DNA of 53,962 nt from Bauldia litoralis. GTDB taxonomy: Bacteria > Pseudomonadota > Alphaproteobacteria > Rhizobiales > Kaistiaceae. Shown here one piece after another: positions 17,578-26,528 of this stretch. The number at the start of each line of letters is the position of its first letter. The first letter of the stretch is position 1. The notes below the pieces were generated by a model. It made no database searches and was not told the origin of the DNA. It was given only the letters and a program-made list of their open reading frames with translations. The translations under genes and the position numbers were made by a program. The stretch spans positions 1 through 53,962 of the forward strand of contig CAMCWB010000022.1 in assembly GCA_945882315.1 (NCBI GenBank). The letters are read 5' to 3'.

Positions 17578-19995
17578 ATGCACCGTCTTTTCGGGGCGTT
17601 TGCGCCTCTTCTCGTCGCCGGTCTTCTCGCTTTGCCGCTGCCGGCCTCGGCCGCGGGGCTCGACGCTGCCATCGACCATGCCTTCGAACTCAACAAGCAG
17701 AGCCCTGAAGAGGCGATGGATTTCCTTACCCGAAGCCTCGCCGCGGCGGAGGAGACGAAGGACGAAGAGCCCTATCTGATGGCCGAGGGCTATTTCTATC
17801 TCGGCCGCTTCCACATGCAGGCCGAGCAGTGGGCGGAGGCCGAGGAGCCGCTGGCCCGGGCCGCCAGGATGATCGATTCGCTCGGCGAGGCTTACCAGAA
17901 CGACCAGCTCAAGATCGACGCGATGGAGCTGTTCGCCCAGGCCGCCGGCCGGCAGCAGCGGCTTTCCACTGCCGTCGATGTCTTCGACACGGTGCTGCAG
18001 ATCCAGGCGAGGGCCAAGGGCCGTACGCATCCGGACCGGCTCCGCACCATGCAGTTCATGGCGATCACCTTTGAAACGGCCGAGTCCTGGCGGGCGGCGG
18101 AGTATTACTGGCGGACAGGGCTCGGCGTGGCGCTCGACACCGGCATGTCGGCGGAGGACGTCGCCTATTACCGGGAAGCGCTGGCGGGCAATCTTGACCA
18201 GCAGGGCCGCGCCGAGGAAACCGAGCGAATCCGCGGCGGCGAAGCGGTCGCCGATGTCGAGGGCGCGATGCTGGCGACGATCGAGGTCGGCGAGAGGCTG
18301 CGAGCGTCAGAAAAGCACGAGGAGGCGCACGCGCTTTACCAGAAGGCGCGCGCCGACTTCGCCGAGACGGCGCAGGACAGCATCCTCTATATGCTGGTCC
18401 TGAAGGATGTCGCGGAGACCGGCGATCCGGAAAAGCACGACCAGCAGGCGGCTATCTATGAGGAAGCGGTCGCCATCCAGGACCGCCTCTTCGGCCTCGA
18501 GCCTTCCGCCAGCAATGGCGAATTCCGCTATCTGGCGGCTCGCGAATGGGCGATGCATGGCGACCTGCCGCGCGCCTTCAAGGGGTTTGACGACCTCGAT
18601 TCCATGAAAGGCTGGGTCGGGACGGAGACCGGCGAGCGCCAGCGCGCCGCGCGCTCGATCATGCAGGCCGCACTCCGCGCCCCCGGCGCCGACGAAGCCT
18701 GCGCGACGCCGGCGCGGACCAAGAGCAGCTTCGAGATCCTCTATCTCGGCTACACGATCGAACGGGTCTTCGCCGAACTCGGCCGCAACCAGGGCCGCGC
18801 CCCGGCGCTCGACTGCGCGCTGGCGCTCACCGCCGGCAGCGAGGTCGAGGAGACCTTCCGCTACGCCACGCTTTCGTCGCTCGGCCTGGCGCTGATCGAC
18901 ACGGCGCAATATGAGCGCGCCACGAGCGTCTTCCAGGAAGCGCTGGCGTCGGCGGAGAAAGCCGAGCGCCCGCCGGGGGAGATCCGGCTGCTGCTCGGCG
19001 GCATGGCGCTCGCCGATGCGTGGACGCGGCGCTTCGACGAAGGATTGACGCTGGTCGACCGCGCCGAGGCGATCGGCGGTGCCAGCGACCTTGAGCGGCT
19101 GACGCTCTTGCGCATCCGCTCGATCATCCTCGTCAACGCCGTCCGCTACCCGGAAGCGGAAGCGGTGCTCGGCGAGGCGTTGGCGCTGATCCCCGGCATT
19201 CCGATGCCCGAGACCTTCGACAACGACCTCGCCTCGTCGCTGAACGAATTCGCCGACATCCTCACCCGCGCCGGCCGGACCGCCGATGCGCTGGCGCTGA
19301 TCGACCGCATTCCGCTGCCCGATACGTTGCCGGCGGATGCGAGCCCGGCGGCGACGATCTTCTATCTCGACGTCCGCCAGAGCCGGATGATGTATCTCGT
19401 GGCGCTCGACCGGCGCGAAGAAGCGATTGCCGCGGCAGCGCTCTTCCGCGACGCGGCGGTGCCGGTCGTCGACCGGCTCCTCGCCAATCCGGAGCGGAAC
19501 GTCATCCTCGCCGGCTCGATCGCCTCGGCGATGACGACGGGCGCCGCGGCACTCGCCAGCCTCGACCTCAATGACGATGCCGCGACGATCGCCATCAAGG
19601 CGAACGCGTTGATCGCCGCCGACCAGAGCGCCGGCGTCCGGCTGCTGGCGGCCCGGAACGAGCTCGTACAGGCGGTGGCTGCCCTTATCCGCGGCGATGC
19701 CGGCGCCGCCATGCCGGGCTTCGACCGGGCGCTTGCCGCCGGACAGGCGATCCTTCCCGACGACAGCGACGAGATGCTGGAGATATGGCTCGGCCGCGGG
19801 TTGGCCCGGCTCGGCCTCGCCAAGCAGGATATGGGCGATCCGGCCGAGGCGCTCGGCGACCTTCGCCAGGCGACGAAGATCGCCCAGGTCCGCATCGCGC
19901 GCGAGACGCGCTTCGACGACATGGGCTTGCAGCGCAAGATGCGGCCGTCTTTCGAGAGCCTGGTCGGCTCGGCCTGGGAAGCGGGGAATCCGTGA
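17578..19995 (+). CDS. large secreted tetratricopeptide-repeat protein
   Basis: This 805-residue protein begins with a Sec signal peptide (MHRLFGAFAPLLVAGLLALP, likely cut after ASA near residue 25). The rest is almost wholly alpha helical with TPR-like pairs, for example AEGYFYLGRFHMQAEQWAEA, ALIDTAQYERATSVFQEA and a C-terminal ARLGLAKQDMGDPAEALGDL. No enzymatic domain or membrane anchor is visible, so a periplasmic scaffold or binding role is plausible. It resembles the helical sensor arrays seen in front of some CHAT proteases but has no CHAT domain. It reads opposite to, and splits, the usual def-fmt pair. The start ATG at 17578 is the first in frame with a signal peptide. Confidence 0.75.
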   Translation: MHRLFGAFAPLLVAGLLALPLPASAAGLDAAIDHAFELNKQSPEEAMDFLTRSLAAAEETKDEEPYLMAEGYFYLGRFHMQAEQWAEAEEPLARAARMIDSLGEAYQNDQLKIDAMELFAQAAGRQQRLSTAVDVFDTVLQIQARAKGRTHPDRLRTMQFMAITFETAESWRAAEYYWRTGLGVALDTGMSAEDVAYYREALAGNLDQQGRAEETERIRGGEAVADVEGAMLATIEVGERLRASEKHEEAHALYQKARADFAETAQDSILYMLVLKDVAETGDPEKHDQQAAIYEEAVAIQDRLFGLEPSASNGEFRYLAAREWAMHGDLPRAFKGFDDLDSMKGWVGTETGERQRAARSIMQAALRAPGADEACATPARTKSSFEILYLGYTIERVFAELGRNQGRAPALDCALALTAGSEVEETFRYATLSSLGLALIDTAQYERATSVFQEALASAEKAERPPGEIRLLLGGMALADAWTRRFDEGLTLVDRAEAIGGASDLERLTLLRIRSIILVNAVRYPEAEAVLGEALALIPGIPMPETFDNDLASSLNEFADILTRAGRTADALALIDRIPLPDTLPADASPAATIFYLDVRQSRMMYLVALDRREEAIAAAALFRDAAVPVVDRLLANPERNVILAGSIASAMTTGAAALASLDLNDDAATIAIKANALIAADQSAGVRLLAARNELVQAVAALIRGDAGAAMPGFDRALAAGQAILPDDSDEMLEIWLGRGLARLGLAKQDMGDPAEALGDLRQATKIAQVRIARETRFDDMGLQRKMRPSFESLVGSAWEAGNP

Positions 19996-20001
19996 CGGAC
20001 T

Positions 20002-20158
20002 GGGTCCTCCCCTGCGAAGCGGGGGAGGTGGCGGCGCGCAGCGACGACGGAGGGGGCGGCGACGCGGCAAGCCTCTCCGAGATCCGACAACGGAATATGC
20101 GGTCGCCCCCTCCACCACCTATCGGTGGTCCCCCTCCCCCGCTTCGCAGGGGAGGATC
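20002..20158. repeat. intergenic palindromic repeat, family A, copy 2
   Basis: It shares with the copy at 11503-11640 the left end GGGTCCTCCCC, the central GGAGGGGGCG arm, and the right end GCGGTCGCCCCCTCCACCAC...GTGGTCCCCCTCCCCCGCTTCGC. The middle differs (GACGCGGCAAGCCTCTCCGA). It starts seven bases after the TPR gene stop, filling the gap to the convergent def gene, where it can serve as a two-way terminator. Confidence 0.8.
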
Positions 20159-20205
20159 CGGAAACAATCGCAGCCGTGCATAATTCTCCTGGGAGAGGGT
20201 AGCGG

Positions 20206-20736
20206 TCAGAGATCCGGCTTGCCGATCCGGGCCTGCTTGGTGAAGCGCTTGATGACCATGTCGCGCTTCAGCTTGGAGAGATGGTCGATGAAGAGCGTGC
20301 CGTTGAGGTGGTCAATCTCGTGCTGGAGGCAGACGGCGAGGATGCTGTCGGCAGACAACTCCTGGGGCTTGCCGTCGCGGTCGAGATAGCGGATGCGGAT
20401 CGAGGCGGGGCGCTCGACCTCGGAATAATAATCCGGGATCGACAGGCAGCCTTCCTCATGGGTGTCGCGCTCGTCCGAGGACCAGAGAATCTCCGGATTG
20501 ATGAAGAACATCGGATTCGGCGGCGCGTCCTCGTCCTCGCGCTTGGCGACGTCGACGGTGACGATGCGGCGCAACACGCCGACCTGGACGGCGGCAAGGC
20601 CGATGCCCGGCGCGCCATACATCGTCTCCAGCATGTCGTCGAGGAAACGCCGGAGATCGTCGTCGATGCGCTCGACGGGAGTGCTGACGGTCCGCAGAAG
20701 CCGGTCGGGAAGAGTTATGATGTCGAGTTTGCTCAC
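20206..20736 (-). CDS. def: peptide deformylase
   Basis: This 176-residue metalloenzyme removes formyl from nascent protein N termini. All three motifs are intact: GIGLAAVQ (44-51), EEGCLSIP with Cys97 as metal ligand, and QHEIDHLNG with His139, Glu140 and His143. It functions with fmt, whose gene lies 2.7 kb downstream on the same strand, past the TPR gene. The 93-base gap to the divergent DUF1801 gene should hold both promoters. Confidence 0.96.
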   Translation of the reverse strand: MSKLDIITLPDRLLRTVSTPVERIDDDLRRFLDDMLETMYGAPGIGLAAVQVGVLRRIVTVDVAKREDEDAPPNPMFFINPEILWSSDERDTHEEGCLSIPDYYSEVERPASIRIRYLDRDGKPQELSADSILAVCLQHEIDHLNGTLFIDHLSKLKRDMVIKRFTKQARIGKPDL

Positions 20737-20829
20737 GAATTTCAGATAAGTGAGCGGCGCGGGCCGGTCAACGGGCTAGACAGCTAACCGGTGTGGCGGA
20801 GTAGCTTTTGCGGAGCCTAAGGAGCGCGC

Positions 20830-21237
20830 ATGGCCAGGACCGACTTCAAATCCGTCGACGCGTATATCGCGGCACAACCCGAGGCTGTTCGCGACACGCT
20901 CGAGCAAGTGCGTTCGGCCATCCGCAAGGCCGTGCCAAAGGCCGCGGAAGTGATCGCCTACCAGATCCCCGCCTACCGGATCGGCGGCCAGACCGTGGTC
21001 TTCTTTTCGGGCTGGAAAGAACATTACTCGCTCTACCCGATCGCCGGGCCGATCATCGAGGCGTTCAAGGACGAGCTCGCGCCCTATGAGGTCAACAACA
21101 AGGGGACGCTGCGTTTCCCACTCGACAGGACCGTGCCGATCGGGCTGATCGGCCGGCTCACCAAATTCCTGGCGAAGGAAGCGGCGGAACGGGCGGAGGC
21201 CAAGGCGGCGAAAAAGGCGGTCGGGAAGAAGAAATAA
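20830..21237 (+). CDS. DUF1801 (YdhG-like) protein
   Basis: This 135-residue soluble protein starts MARTDFKSVDAYIAAQP and contains IAYQIPAYRIGG, the conserved aromatic stretch, and GTLRFPLDRTVP, all typical of the DUF1801/YdhG fold, which is distantly frataxin-like. The function in bacteria is unsettled. The C terminus is a Lys/Ala-rich tail (KAAKKAVGKKK). AAGGAG precedes the ATG. No operon partner is evident. Confidence 0.82.
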   Translation: MARTDFKSVDAYIAAQPEAVRDTLEQVRSAIRKAVPKAAEVIAYQIPAYRIGGQTVVFFSGWKEHYSLYPIAGPIIEAFKDELAPYEVNNKGTLRFPLDRTVPIGLIGRLTKFLAKEAAERAEAKAAKKAVGKKK

Positions 21238-21252
21238 GGCTGAAGCCTTTTT
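21236..21252 (+). terminator. short hairpin terminator after the DUF1801 gene
   Basis: AAGGC-TGAA-GCCTT followed by a run of T (AAGGCTGAAGCCTTTTTGG) lies at the stop codon. The stem has only five pairs, so it is a weak intrinsic terminator at best. Confidence 0.4.
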
Positions 21253-21279
21253 GGCTGCGAGTCCTCCCCTCCCTCCGGC

Positions 21280-21428
21280 GTCATCGGCGGGCTTGACCCG
21301 CCGAACCATTCCGATTCGCGTTCCGGAGTTAAGCGGGCGTCGTCTGCCCAGATGCTGGTGCTCCTATGCGAGCCTTTCCCGAGCCGCTTGGTCACGGCAT
21401 GGGTCGGCGGGTCAAGCCCGCCGATGAC
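21280..21428. repeat. intergenic inverted repeat, family D (25-bp perfect arms)
   Basis: The arm at 21280-21304 (GTCATCGGCGGGCTTGACCC...) is the perfect reverse complement of 21404-21428, with about 100 bases between. Each arm also folds by itself (CGGCGGG-CTTGA-CCCGCCG). GGCGGGTCAAGCCCGCC-type repeats are common between genes in alphaproteobacteria. It takes up most of the 288-base gap between the DUF1801 gene and rmuC; I see no other feature there. Confidence 0.85.
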
Positions 21429-21525
21429 GGTCCGGGTGTGCGGCGTCGGGCTCACTGACGCTATGCGGTACCCGAACCTCTGTTCTTTTTTTGTTCCTGA
21501 CACCGAATCGCGCTAGAAAGCCGCC

Positions 21526-22704
21526 ATGGATCGAACCGCATTCGAACTGGGCGGCCGGGCTTTTTCGGTCGAGGAACTGGTGCTTGCCGGCGCCACGCTG
21601 CTGCTTGTGCTGTTGCTCGTCGCCTTCGGCGCCTGGCGGCGGGCCGCCAGCAGCGCCGCGCATGGCGAGGCGGTGCAGGCCCGCGTCGCCGAACTGGTGC
21701 GCGCCCAGAGCGAGATGAGCGGCCGTATGCAGACGATGGCCGAAGTCTTCGGCTCGCGGCAGTCAGAACTGCTTCGCGGCCTCTCCGACCGCATGGACGG
21801 TCTCGGCCATCGCATCGGCCAGTCGATGACCGACACGACGCGGAGCACGCATGAGAATCTCCTGAAACTCAACGAACGGCTCGGCGTCATCGATACGGCG
21901 CAGAACAATATCGTGGCGCTCTCGACCCAGGTCGTCGAGTTGCAGAAGATCCTCGCCAATAAGCAGACGCGCGGCGCCTTCGGCCAGGCGCGCATGGAGG
22001 CGATCGTCCAGGACGGGCTGGCGCCGGGCTCCTACGAATTCCAGAAGACGCTCCGGAACGGCAACCGGCCGGACTGCGTCATTATCCTGCCCAACGACGC
22101 GCCCGGCCTCGTCATCGACGCGAAATTCCCGCTCGAAGCCTGGAACGCGATCCGTGTCGCCGAGGTGCCGGAGGCTACGCGTGCCGCCGAGACGCAGTTC
22201 AAGCGCGACATGGGCAAGCATATCCAGGACATCGCCGAGCGCTATTTCATCCCCGGCGAGACGCAGGACACGGCCTTCCTCTTCGTGCCGTCGGAATCGA
22301 TCTTCGCCGACATCCATGAGCGCTTCGAGGACATCATCCAGCGCGCCCACCGGGCCCGCATCGTCATCGTCTCGCCGTCGCTGCTGATGCTGTCGATCCA
22401 GGTCGTCCAGTCGCTGCTCCGCGACCAGCGGATGCGCGAGCAGGCGCATGTCATCCGCGACGAGGTCATCAAGCTGATGTCTGATGTCGGAAGGCTCGAC
22501 GAGCGCGTGCGCAAGCTGCAGGCGCATTTCAGCCAGGCGACGACTGACATCGACAGCATCCTGACCTCGACGCGCAAGATCGTCGCCACCGGCGGTCGCG
22601 TCGAAGCGCTCGAATTCAGCGAAGAGCCCCCTGCCCCGCCGCCGAAGCCGCAGCCCGACCGGCGCATGGCGGAATTGCCGTTCAAGTCATTTGATGAGGT
22701 TTAA
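21526..22704 (+). CDS. rmuC: DNA recombination protein RmuC
   Basis: This 392-residue protein has one N-terminal membrane helix (about 20-42), a coiled-coil region to about 145, and the RmuC nuclease-like domain with YEFQKTLRNGNRPDCVIILP, VIDAKFPLEAW and FLFVPSESIFADI. RmuC limits sequence inversions at short repeats; its biochemical action is not fully known, and the core fold is PD-(D/E)XK-like. Length is normal. A short, AT-rich orphan follows after 14 bases. Confidence 0.93.
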   Translation: MDRTAFELGGRAFSVEELVLAGATLLLVLLLVAFGAWRRAASSAAHGEAVQARVAELVRAQSEMSGRMQTMAEVFGSRQSELLRGLSDRMDGLGHRIGQSMTDTTRSTHENLLKLNERLGVIDTAQNNIVALSTQVVELQKILANKQTRGAFGQARMEAIVQDGLAPGSYEFQKTLRNGNRPDCVIILPNDAPGLVIDAKFPLEAWNAIRVAEVPEATRAAETQFKRDMGKHIQDIAERYFIPGETQDTAFLFVPSESIFADIHERFEDIIQRAHRARIVIVSPSLLMLSIQVVQSLLRDQRMREQAHVIRDEVIKLMSDVGRLDERVRKLQAHFSQATTDIDSILTSTRKIVATGGRVEALEFSEEPPAPPPKPQPDRRMAELPFKSFDEV

Positions 22705-22718
22705 GGGACGAACCAGTT

Positions 22719-23132
22719 ATGACAACGGCCTACCACCTGACAGCAACGCCGATCATATTTGCCGCGCTCGCAGGTTTCGTCGTCATTCCCGAGCGGGAAT
22801 ATCGAGCTCCATTTGAGCCAGAAAAGATAGGCTGTGTTGAGTCCGTTGTCAGGTCGGTTAGCGGTGCCTCAGGATTTCTGGTCGACGAGCGTGATCGGGA
22901 GCAAATGAAATTCGTAACAAATGGTATCGAGGCTTTTTCGATGACTGTATATTCCGAAAAAGTTGCGCTCGACGACGAGATATTGAACATAACCAACGGT
23001 GGCATTGGGAAATTTTTGGGCATGCAAGTTGTCGCCAATCAGCATCTTGGTCCCGCCGCGGTAAATGAATTTGTAGATGCCATACTCGAGGGAATAAGAG
23101 ACCGGTGCGAAATTGTACTGCAGATCAAATGA
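22719..23132 (+). CDS. orphan small protein, AT-rich, possible signal sequence
   Basis: This 137-residue reading frame starts with a hydrophobic stretch (YHLTATPIIFAALAGFVVIP) that may be a signal or anchor. The rest is mixed and acidic with no domain that I recognise. G+C over 22801-23100 is about 47%, far below the surrounding two thirds, and codon use changes accordingly (ATA, AAA and TTT are frequent). This suggests recent acquisition. It begins 14 bases after rmuC and ends 29 bases before the convergent DUF924 gene. Confidence 0.6.
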   Translation: MTTAYHLTATPIIFAALAGFVVIPEREYRAPFEPEKIGCVESVVRSVSGASGFLVDERDREQMKFVTNGIEAFSMTVYSEKVALDDEILNITNGGIGKFLGMQVVANQHLGPAAVNEFVDAILEGIRDRCEIVLQIK

Positions 23133-23161
23133 TCAGCCTGTAGGCAGCAAACCGGCCGTCG

Positions 23162-23764
23162 CTAGTACCCCCGCCCGCTCACCTTAAGGAACGCCTCCTC
23201 CTCCGCCGTCGCCGAACGTCCGAGCATCACGTTGCGGTGGGGGAAGCGGCCGAATTTGCGGATGAGGTCGCGGTGCTTGGTGGCGAAGTCGAGATAGAGG
23301 CGGGCGGTGACCTTCCAGGCCTCCGGCGCGGAGACGGCATCCTCGGCATAGAGGAAGACGCTGTAGTCCTGGTCGGCGATATCCTCGCTGTGCTCGAAGG
23401 GCAGATAGAGGAAGCCGCGCTCGACGCGGAAGAAACGCTCGCGGCCGAGATCGAGCAGCAGCCGGGCGATGGTGCGGGCCTTGGCGTCGTAGGAGAAGAC
23501 TTCGCCGGAGGTGCGGAAGATGTTGCGCGGGAACTGGTCGAGGAGAATGACGAGCCCGACCTGCTCCTCGCGCGACAGCTCGGCGACGTCCCATTTGACG
23601 GCAGTCGCCGCGGGAATGGCCGCGCCGAAGGTCGTGCGGATATGCGCGTCGGTGGCGTCGGATTGCTTGAACCAGATCTCCGCCTTGTCGGCCGGATAGT
23701 CGTCTGGCCCGGACAGCGTGCCGAACCAGTAGCGATAGACGTCGCCGAGAATCGTCCGGTCCAT
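23162..23764 (-). CDS. DUF924 family protein
   Basis: This 200-residue soluble helical protein reads ILGDVYRYWFG at the start, then LVILLDQFPRNIFR, FLYLPFEHSED and FGRFPHRNVMLGR, the landmarks of DUF924 (a TPR-like all-alpha family with unknown function). The open frame extends upstream into recR, but GAGGAG lies six bases before ATG 23764 (another ATG is at 23767). It follows recR by about 10 bases and is likely the last gene of the dnaX-ybaB-recR transcript. Confidence 0.85.
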   Translation of the reverse strand: MDRTILGDVYRYWFGTLSGPDDYPADKAEIWFKQSDATDAHIRTTFGAAIPAATAVKWDVAELSREEQVGLVILLDQFPRNIFRTSGEVFSYDAKARTIARLLLDLGRERFFRVERGFLYLPFEHSEDIADQDYSVFLYAEDAVSAPEAWKVTARLYLDFATKHRDLIRKFGRFPHRNVMLGRSATAEEEAFLKVSGRGY

Positions 23765-23774
23765 CATCCGCTCC

Positions 23775-24380
23775 TCAAAAAGGCCGGCGGCTCTTGATCG
23801 CCGCCGACAGGGTGCCTTCGTCGAGATAGTCGAGCTCGCCGCCGACCGGGACGCCATGGGCGAGGCGCGAGACCTTCACGCCGAGACCGCCAAGCTGGTC
23901 CATGATGAAATGCGCCGTCGTCTGGCCTTCGACGGTGGCGTTGACGGCGAGGATGACCTCGTCGACGCCGCCGGCCGAGACGCGCTCGACGAGGCGCGCG
24001 ATGCCGAGTTCTTCCGGGCCGACGCCATCGAGCGGCGACAGCGCGCCACCCAGCACATGATAGCGGCCGCTGACCACGGCGGCGCGCTCCAGCGCCCAGA
24101 GGTCGGCGACATCCTCGACGACGACGATGATCGTCGAATCACGGCGCGGGTCGCTGCAGATCGTGCAGGGGTCGCGGGTATCGATATTGCCGCAGGTCGA
24201 GCAGACGAGGATCGCCTCGACGGCGACATCCATGGCGCTCGCCAGCGGGATAAGAAGCTCGTCCTTCTTCTTGATGAGATGCAGCGCGGCACGCCGCGCC
24301 GAACGCGGGCCGAGGCCCGGCAGCTTGGCAAGAAGCTGGATCAGGCGCTCGATCTCGGGGCCGGTGACGGATTGGGCCAT
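23775..24380 (-). CDS. recR: recombination mediator protein RecR
   Basis: This 201-residue protein works with RecF/RecO to load RecA at gaps. It has the N-terminal helix-hairpin-helix [12 protein letters not shown], the zinc finger with Cys60, Cys63, Cys72 and Cys75 ([16 protein letters not shown]), and a Toprim domain ([15 protein letters not shown]) ending with [17 protein letters not shown]. Length and motifs are normal. It is downstream of ybaB by 6 bases. Confidence 0.97.
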   Translation of the reverse strand: MAQSVTGPEIERLIQLLAKLPGLGPRSARRAALHLIKKKDELLIPLASAMDVAVEAILVCSTCGNIDTRDPCTICSDPRRDSTIIVVVEDVADLWALERAAVVSGRYHVLGGALSPLDGVGPEELGIARLVERVSAGGVDEVILAVNATVEGQTTAHFIMDQLGGLGVKVSRLAHGVPVGGELDYLDEGTLSAAIKSRRPF

Positions 24381-24386
24381 CGGATC

Positions 24387-24716
24387 CTAGAAGGGCAGCT
24401 TCATGCCGGGCGGCAGTTGCAGGCCGCCGGTCATCGCGCGCATCTTCTCGGCGAGGGCAGCTTCCGCCTTGGCGCGGGCGTCGTTGCAGGCGGTGACGAT
24501 CAGGTCCTCGACGATCTCGGCCTCTTCCGGCTTCATCAGCGACGGGTCGATCGAGATCGCCTTCAGATCGCCCTTGCCGTTCATGGTCACCTTGACGAGC
24601 CCGCCGCCGGACGCGCCCAAGACCTCCATGGCGGCGACCTCCTGCTGCATCGATTCCATCTTCGACTGCAGCTCCTTGGCCTGCTTCATCATGCCCATCA
24701 GGTCGCCGATCGCCAT
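24387..24716 (-). CDS. YbaB/EbfC nucleoid-associated protein
   Basis: This 109-residue dimeric DNA-binding protein shows the family pattern: an N-terminal helix rich in Met/Gln ([20 protein letters not shown]), the [20 protein letters not shown] core, and a C-terminal helix ending [15 protein letters not shown]. It is located three bases downstream of dnaX and just before recR, the widely conserved trio. Confidence 0.95.
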   Translation of the reverse strand: MAIGDLMGMMKQAKELQSKMESMQQEVAAMEVLGASGGGLVKVTMNGKGDLKAISIDPSLMKPEEAEIVEDLIVTACNDARAKAEAALAEKMRAMTGGLQLPPGMKLPF

Positions 24717-24719
24717 CGC

Positions 24720-26489
24720 CTAGTCTTCCTCGTTCATTTCTTCGGGGTCGGGGAGCGGCGCCATGTCGGGCAGCGCCGCAGTCTCGTTCTCGTCGGCGCG
24801 GACGCGGACATCGACGATCTCGGCGCCGGGGAAGCGGGCCATCACGGCCGCCACCACCGGATCGGCGCGGGCGTCGCTGACCATCTGGTCGCGGGCGCTC
24901 TGCCTTACCTCGTCGATCGTCTTTTCGCCGGTCTCGCGGCTGACCGCAATCATCCAGCGCTGGCCGGTCCATTGCTCGAGCTTCTTCGACAGCTCGCCGG
25001 TCAAAGTCGGCGGCGCCTGCGGCGTCAGCGCGATTTCGAGCTTGCCGGTCTCGAAGCGGACGAGCCGCACATAGGTCTCGAGGGCATGTTTGAGCCGCAG
25101 CTCACGCGCCACGCCGGCATGTGCGACCAGGGCGGCAAAGGAGTCGAAGCGGGCGGTCGGCTCGGCGGCGGCGCGCGGCGCCATCGAAGGTGCGGGCCGC
25201 GCCATGGAAAGCGCCGGTCCACCATTGCCGGCCGACATGCGGGCGCCGCCACTGCCGGAGGGCGGATCGTAGGCGGGCGCATCGCCGCGTGGCGGCGGGC
25301 TGTCGCGGAGCACCTTCAGCGCCTCATCCGGGGTCGGCAGGTCGGCGGCGTGCGCCAGCCGCACCAGCACCATATCGGCGGCGGCGAGCGGGCGCGGCGC
25401 GGCGCGGGCCTCGTCGATGCCCTTCAGGAGCATCTGCCAGGCGCGGGTCAGGGCGCGGAGCGAAATCTTGCCGGCGATTTCCTTGCCGCGCAGCCGCTCT
25501 TCCTCGGACAGCGCCTCGTCTTCGTCGGCGCCGGGCGCGACCTTGATACGGGTGACCAGATGGGTGAAGGCGGCGAGATCTTCCAGCACGACGGCGGGCT
25601 CGGCGCCGACCTCATGCAGCGCCTTCAGCCGGGCGAGCCCGGCCGGCACGTCGCCGCGCATGACGTCCTCGAAGAGATCGATGACAGCGGCACGGTCGGC
25701 GAGGCCGAGCATGGTGCGGACGATGTCGGCCGCGACGGTGCCGTCGGCATGGGCTATCGCCTGGTCGAGGAGCGAGAGCGAGTCGCGGGCCGAGCCTTCG
25801 GCGGCGCGGGCGATCATGCGGAGCGCGTCGTCCTCGACGGCGATGTTTTCGGACGCCGTGATGCCGCGCATCAGTTCGACGAGACGGCTGGCCTCGATGC
25901 GGCGGAGGTCGAAGCGCTGGCAGCGCGACAGGACGGTGACCGGGACCTTGCGGATCTCGGTGGTGGCAAAGATGAACTTCACATGCTCGGGCGGCTCTTC
26001 GAGCGTCTTCAGGAGGCCGTTGAAGGCCTGCTTCGAGAGCATGTGGACTTCGTCGATGATGTAGACCTTGTAGCGGGCGATCGCCGGGCGGTAGCGCGAG
26101 GCCTCGATGATCTCGCGGATGTCGTCGATGCCGGTATGCGAGGCGGCGTCCATCTCGATCACATCGACATGGCGGCCTTCCATGATCGCGGCGCAATGCT
26201 CGCCGAGCCGGTCGAGCTCGATCGAGGGCCGCTCGACTTCACCGGGAATCGCATAATTGAGGGCGCGGGCGAGGATGCGGGCGGTGGTCGTCTTGCCGAC
26301 GCCGCGGACGCCGGTCAGCATATAGGCCTGCGCGATGCGGCCGGTCTTGAAGGCGTTGGTCAGCGTCCGGACCATCGGCTCCTGGCCGATCAGGTCGGCG
26401 AAGCTCTTCGGCCGGTATTTTCGGGCAAGGACGCGGTAGGGCGCGTTAACCGCCCCTGCTGCCGTGCTGTCGTGACCGGTGCCGTCCAT
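24720..26489 (-). CDS. dnaX: DNA polymerase III subunit gamma/tau
   Basis: This 589-residue clamp-loader ATPase has LARKYRPKSFADLIGQ, Walker A GVRGVGKTT (about 60-68), the DExx box YIIDEVHMLS, sensor 1 FIFATTEI and SRC motif SRCQRFDLR. The zinc module that normally has four Cys is nearly lost, with only the Cys of GEHCAAI left, a change I believe is shared by relatives. A C-terminal tau-like region follows. The open frame extends 18 residues upstream, but that would overlap the SRP RNA, so ATG 26489 is preferred. Head of a dnaX-ybaB-recR-DUF924 transcript. Confidence 0.95.
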   Translation of the reverse strand: MDGTGHDSTAAGAVNAPYRVLARKYRPKSFADLIGQEPMVRTLTNAFKTGRIAQAYMLTGVRGVGKTTTARILARALNYAIPGEVERPSIELDRLGEHCAAIMEGRHVDVIEMDAASHTGIDDIREIIEASRYRPAIARYKVYIIDEVHMLSKQAFNGLLKTLEEPPEHVKFIFATTEIRKVPVTVLSRCQRFDLRRIEASRLVELMRGITASENIAVEDDALRMIARAAEGSARDSLSLLDQAIAHADGTVAADIVRTMLGLADRAAVIDLFEDVMRGDVPAGLARLKALHEVGAEPAVVLEDLAAFTHLVTRIKVAPGADEDEALSEEERLRGKEIAGKISLRALTRAWQMLLKGIDEARAAPRPLAAADMVLVRLAHAADLPTPDEALKVLRDSPPPRGDAPAYDPPSGSGGARMSAGNGGPALSMARPAPSMAPRAAAEPTARFDSFAALVAHAGVARELRLKHALETYVRLVRFETGKLEIALTPQAPPTLTGELSKKLEQWTGQRWMIAVSRETGEKTIDEVRQSARDQMVSDARADPVVAAVMARFPGAEIVDVRVRADENETAALPDMAPLPDPEEMNEED

Positions 26490-26528
26490 CCGTCGAAGCG
26501 CCGCCCGACCTGTTGCAAAGGAGAAAGT

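Noticed and set aside
18307-20118. 603-codon minus-strand frame opposite the TPR gene
   Set aside because: Arg/Gly-rich composition with no domain; the plus-strand frame has a signal peptide and TPR pattern.
11503-21428. The intergenic palindromes as a CRISPR array
   Set aside because: They are isolated inverted repeats of several families, not regularly spaced direct repeats with unique spacers, and there are no cas genes.
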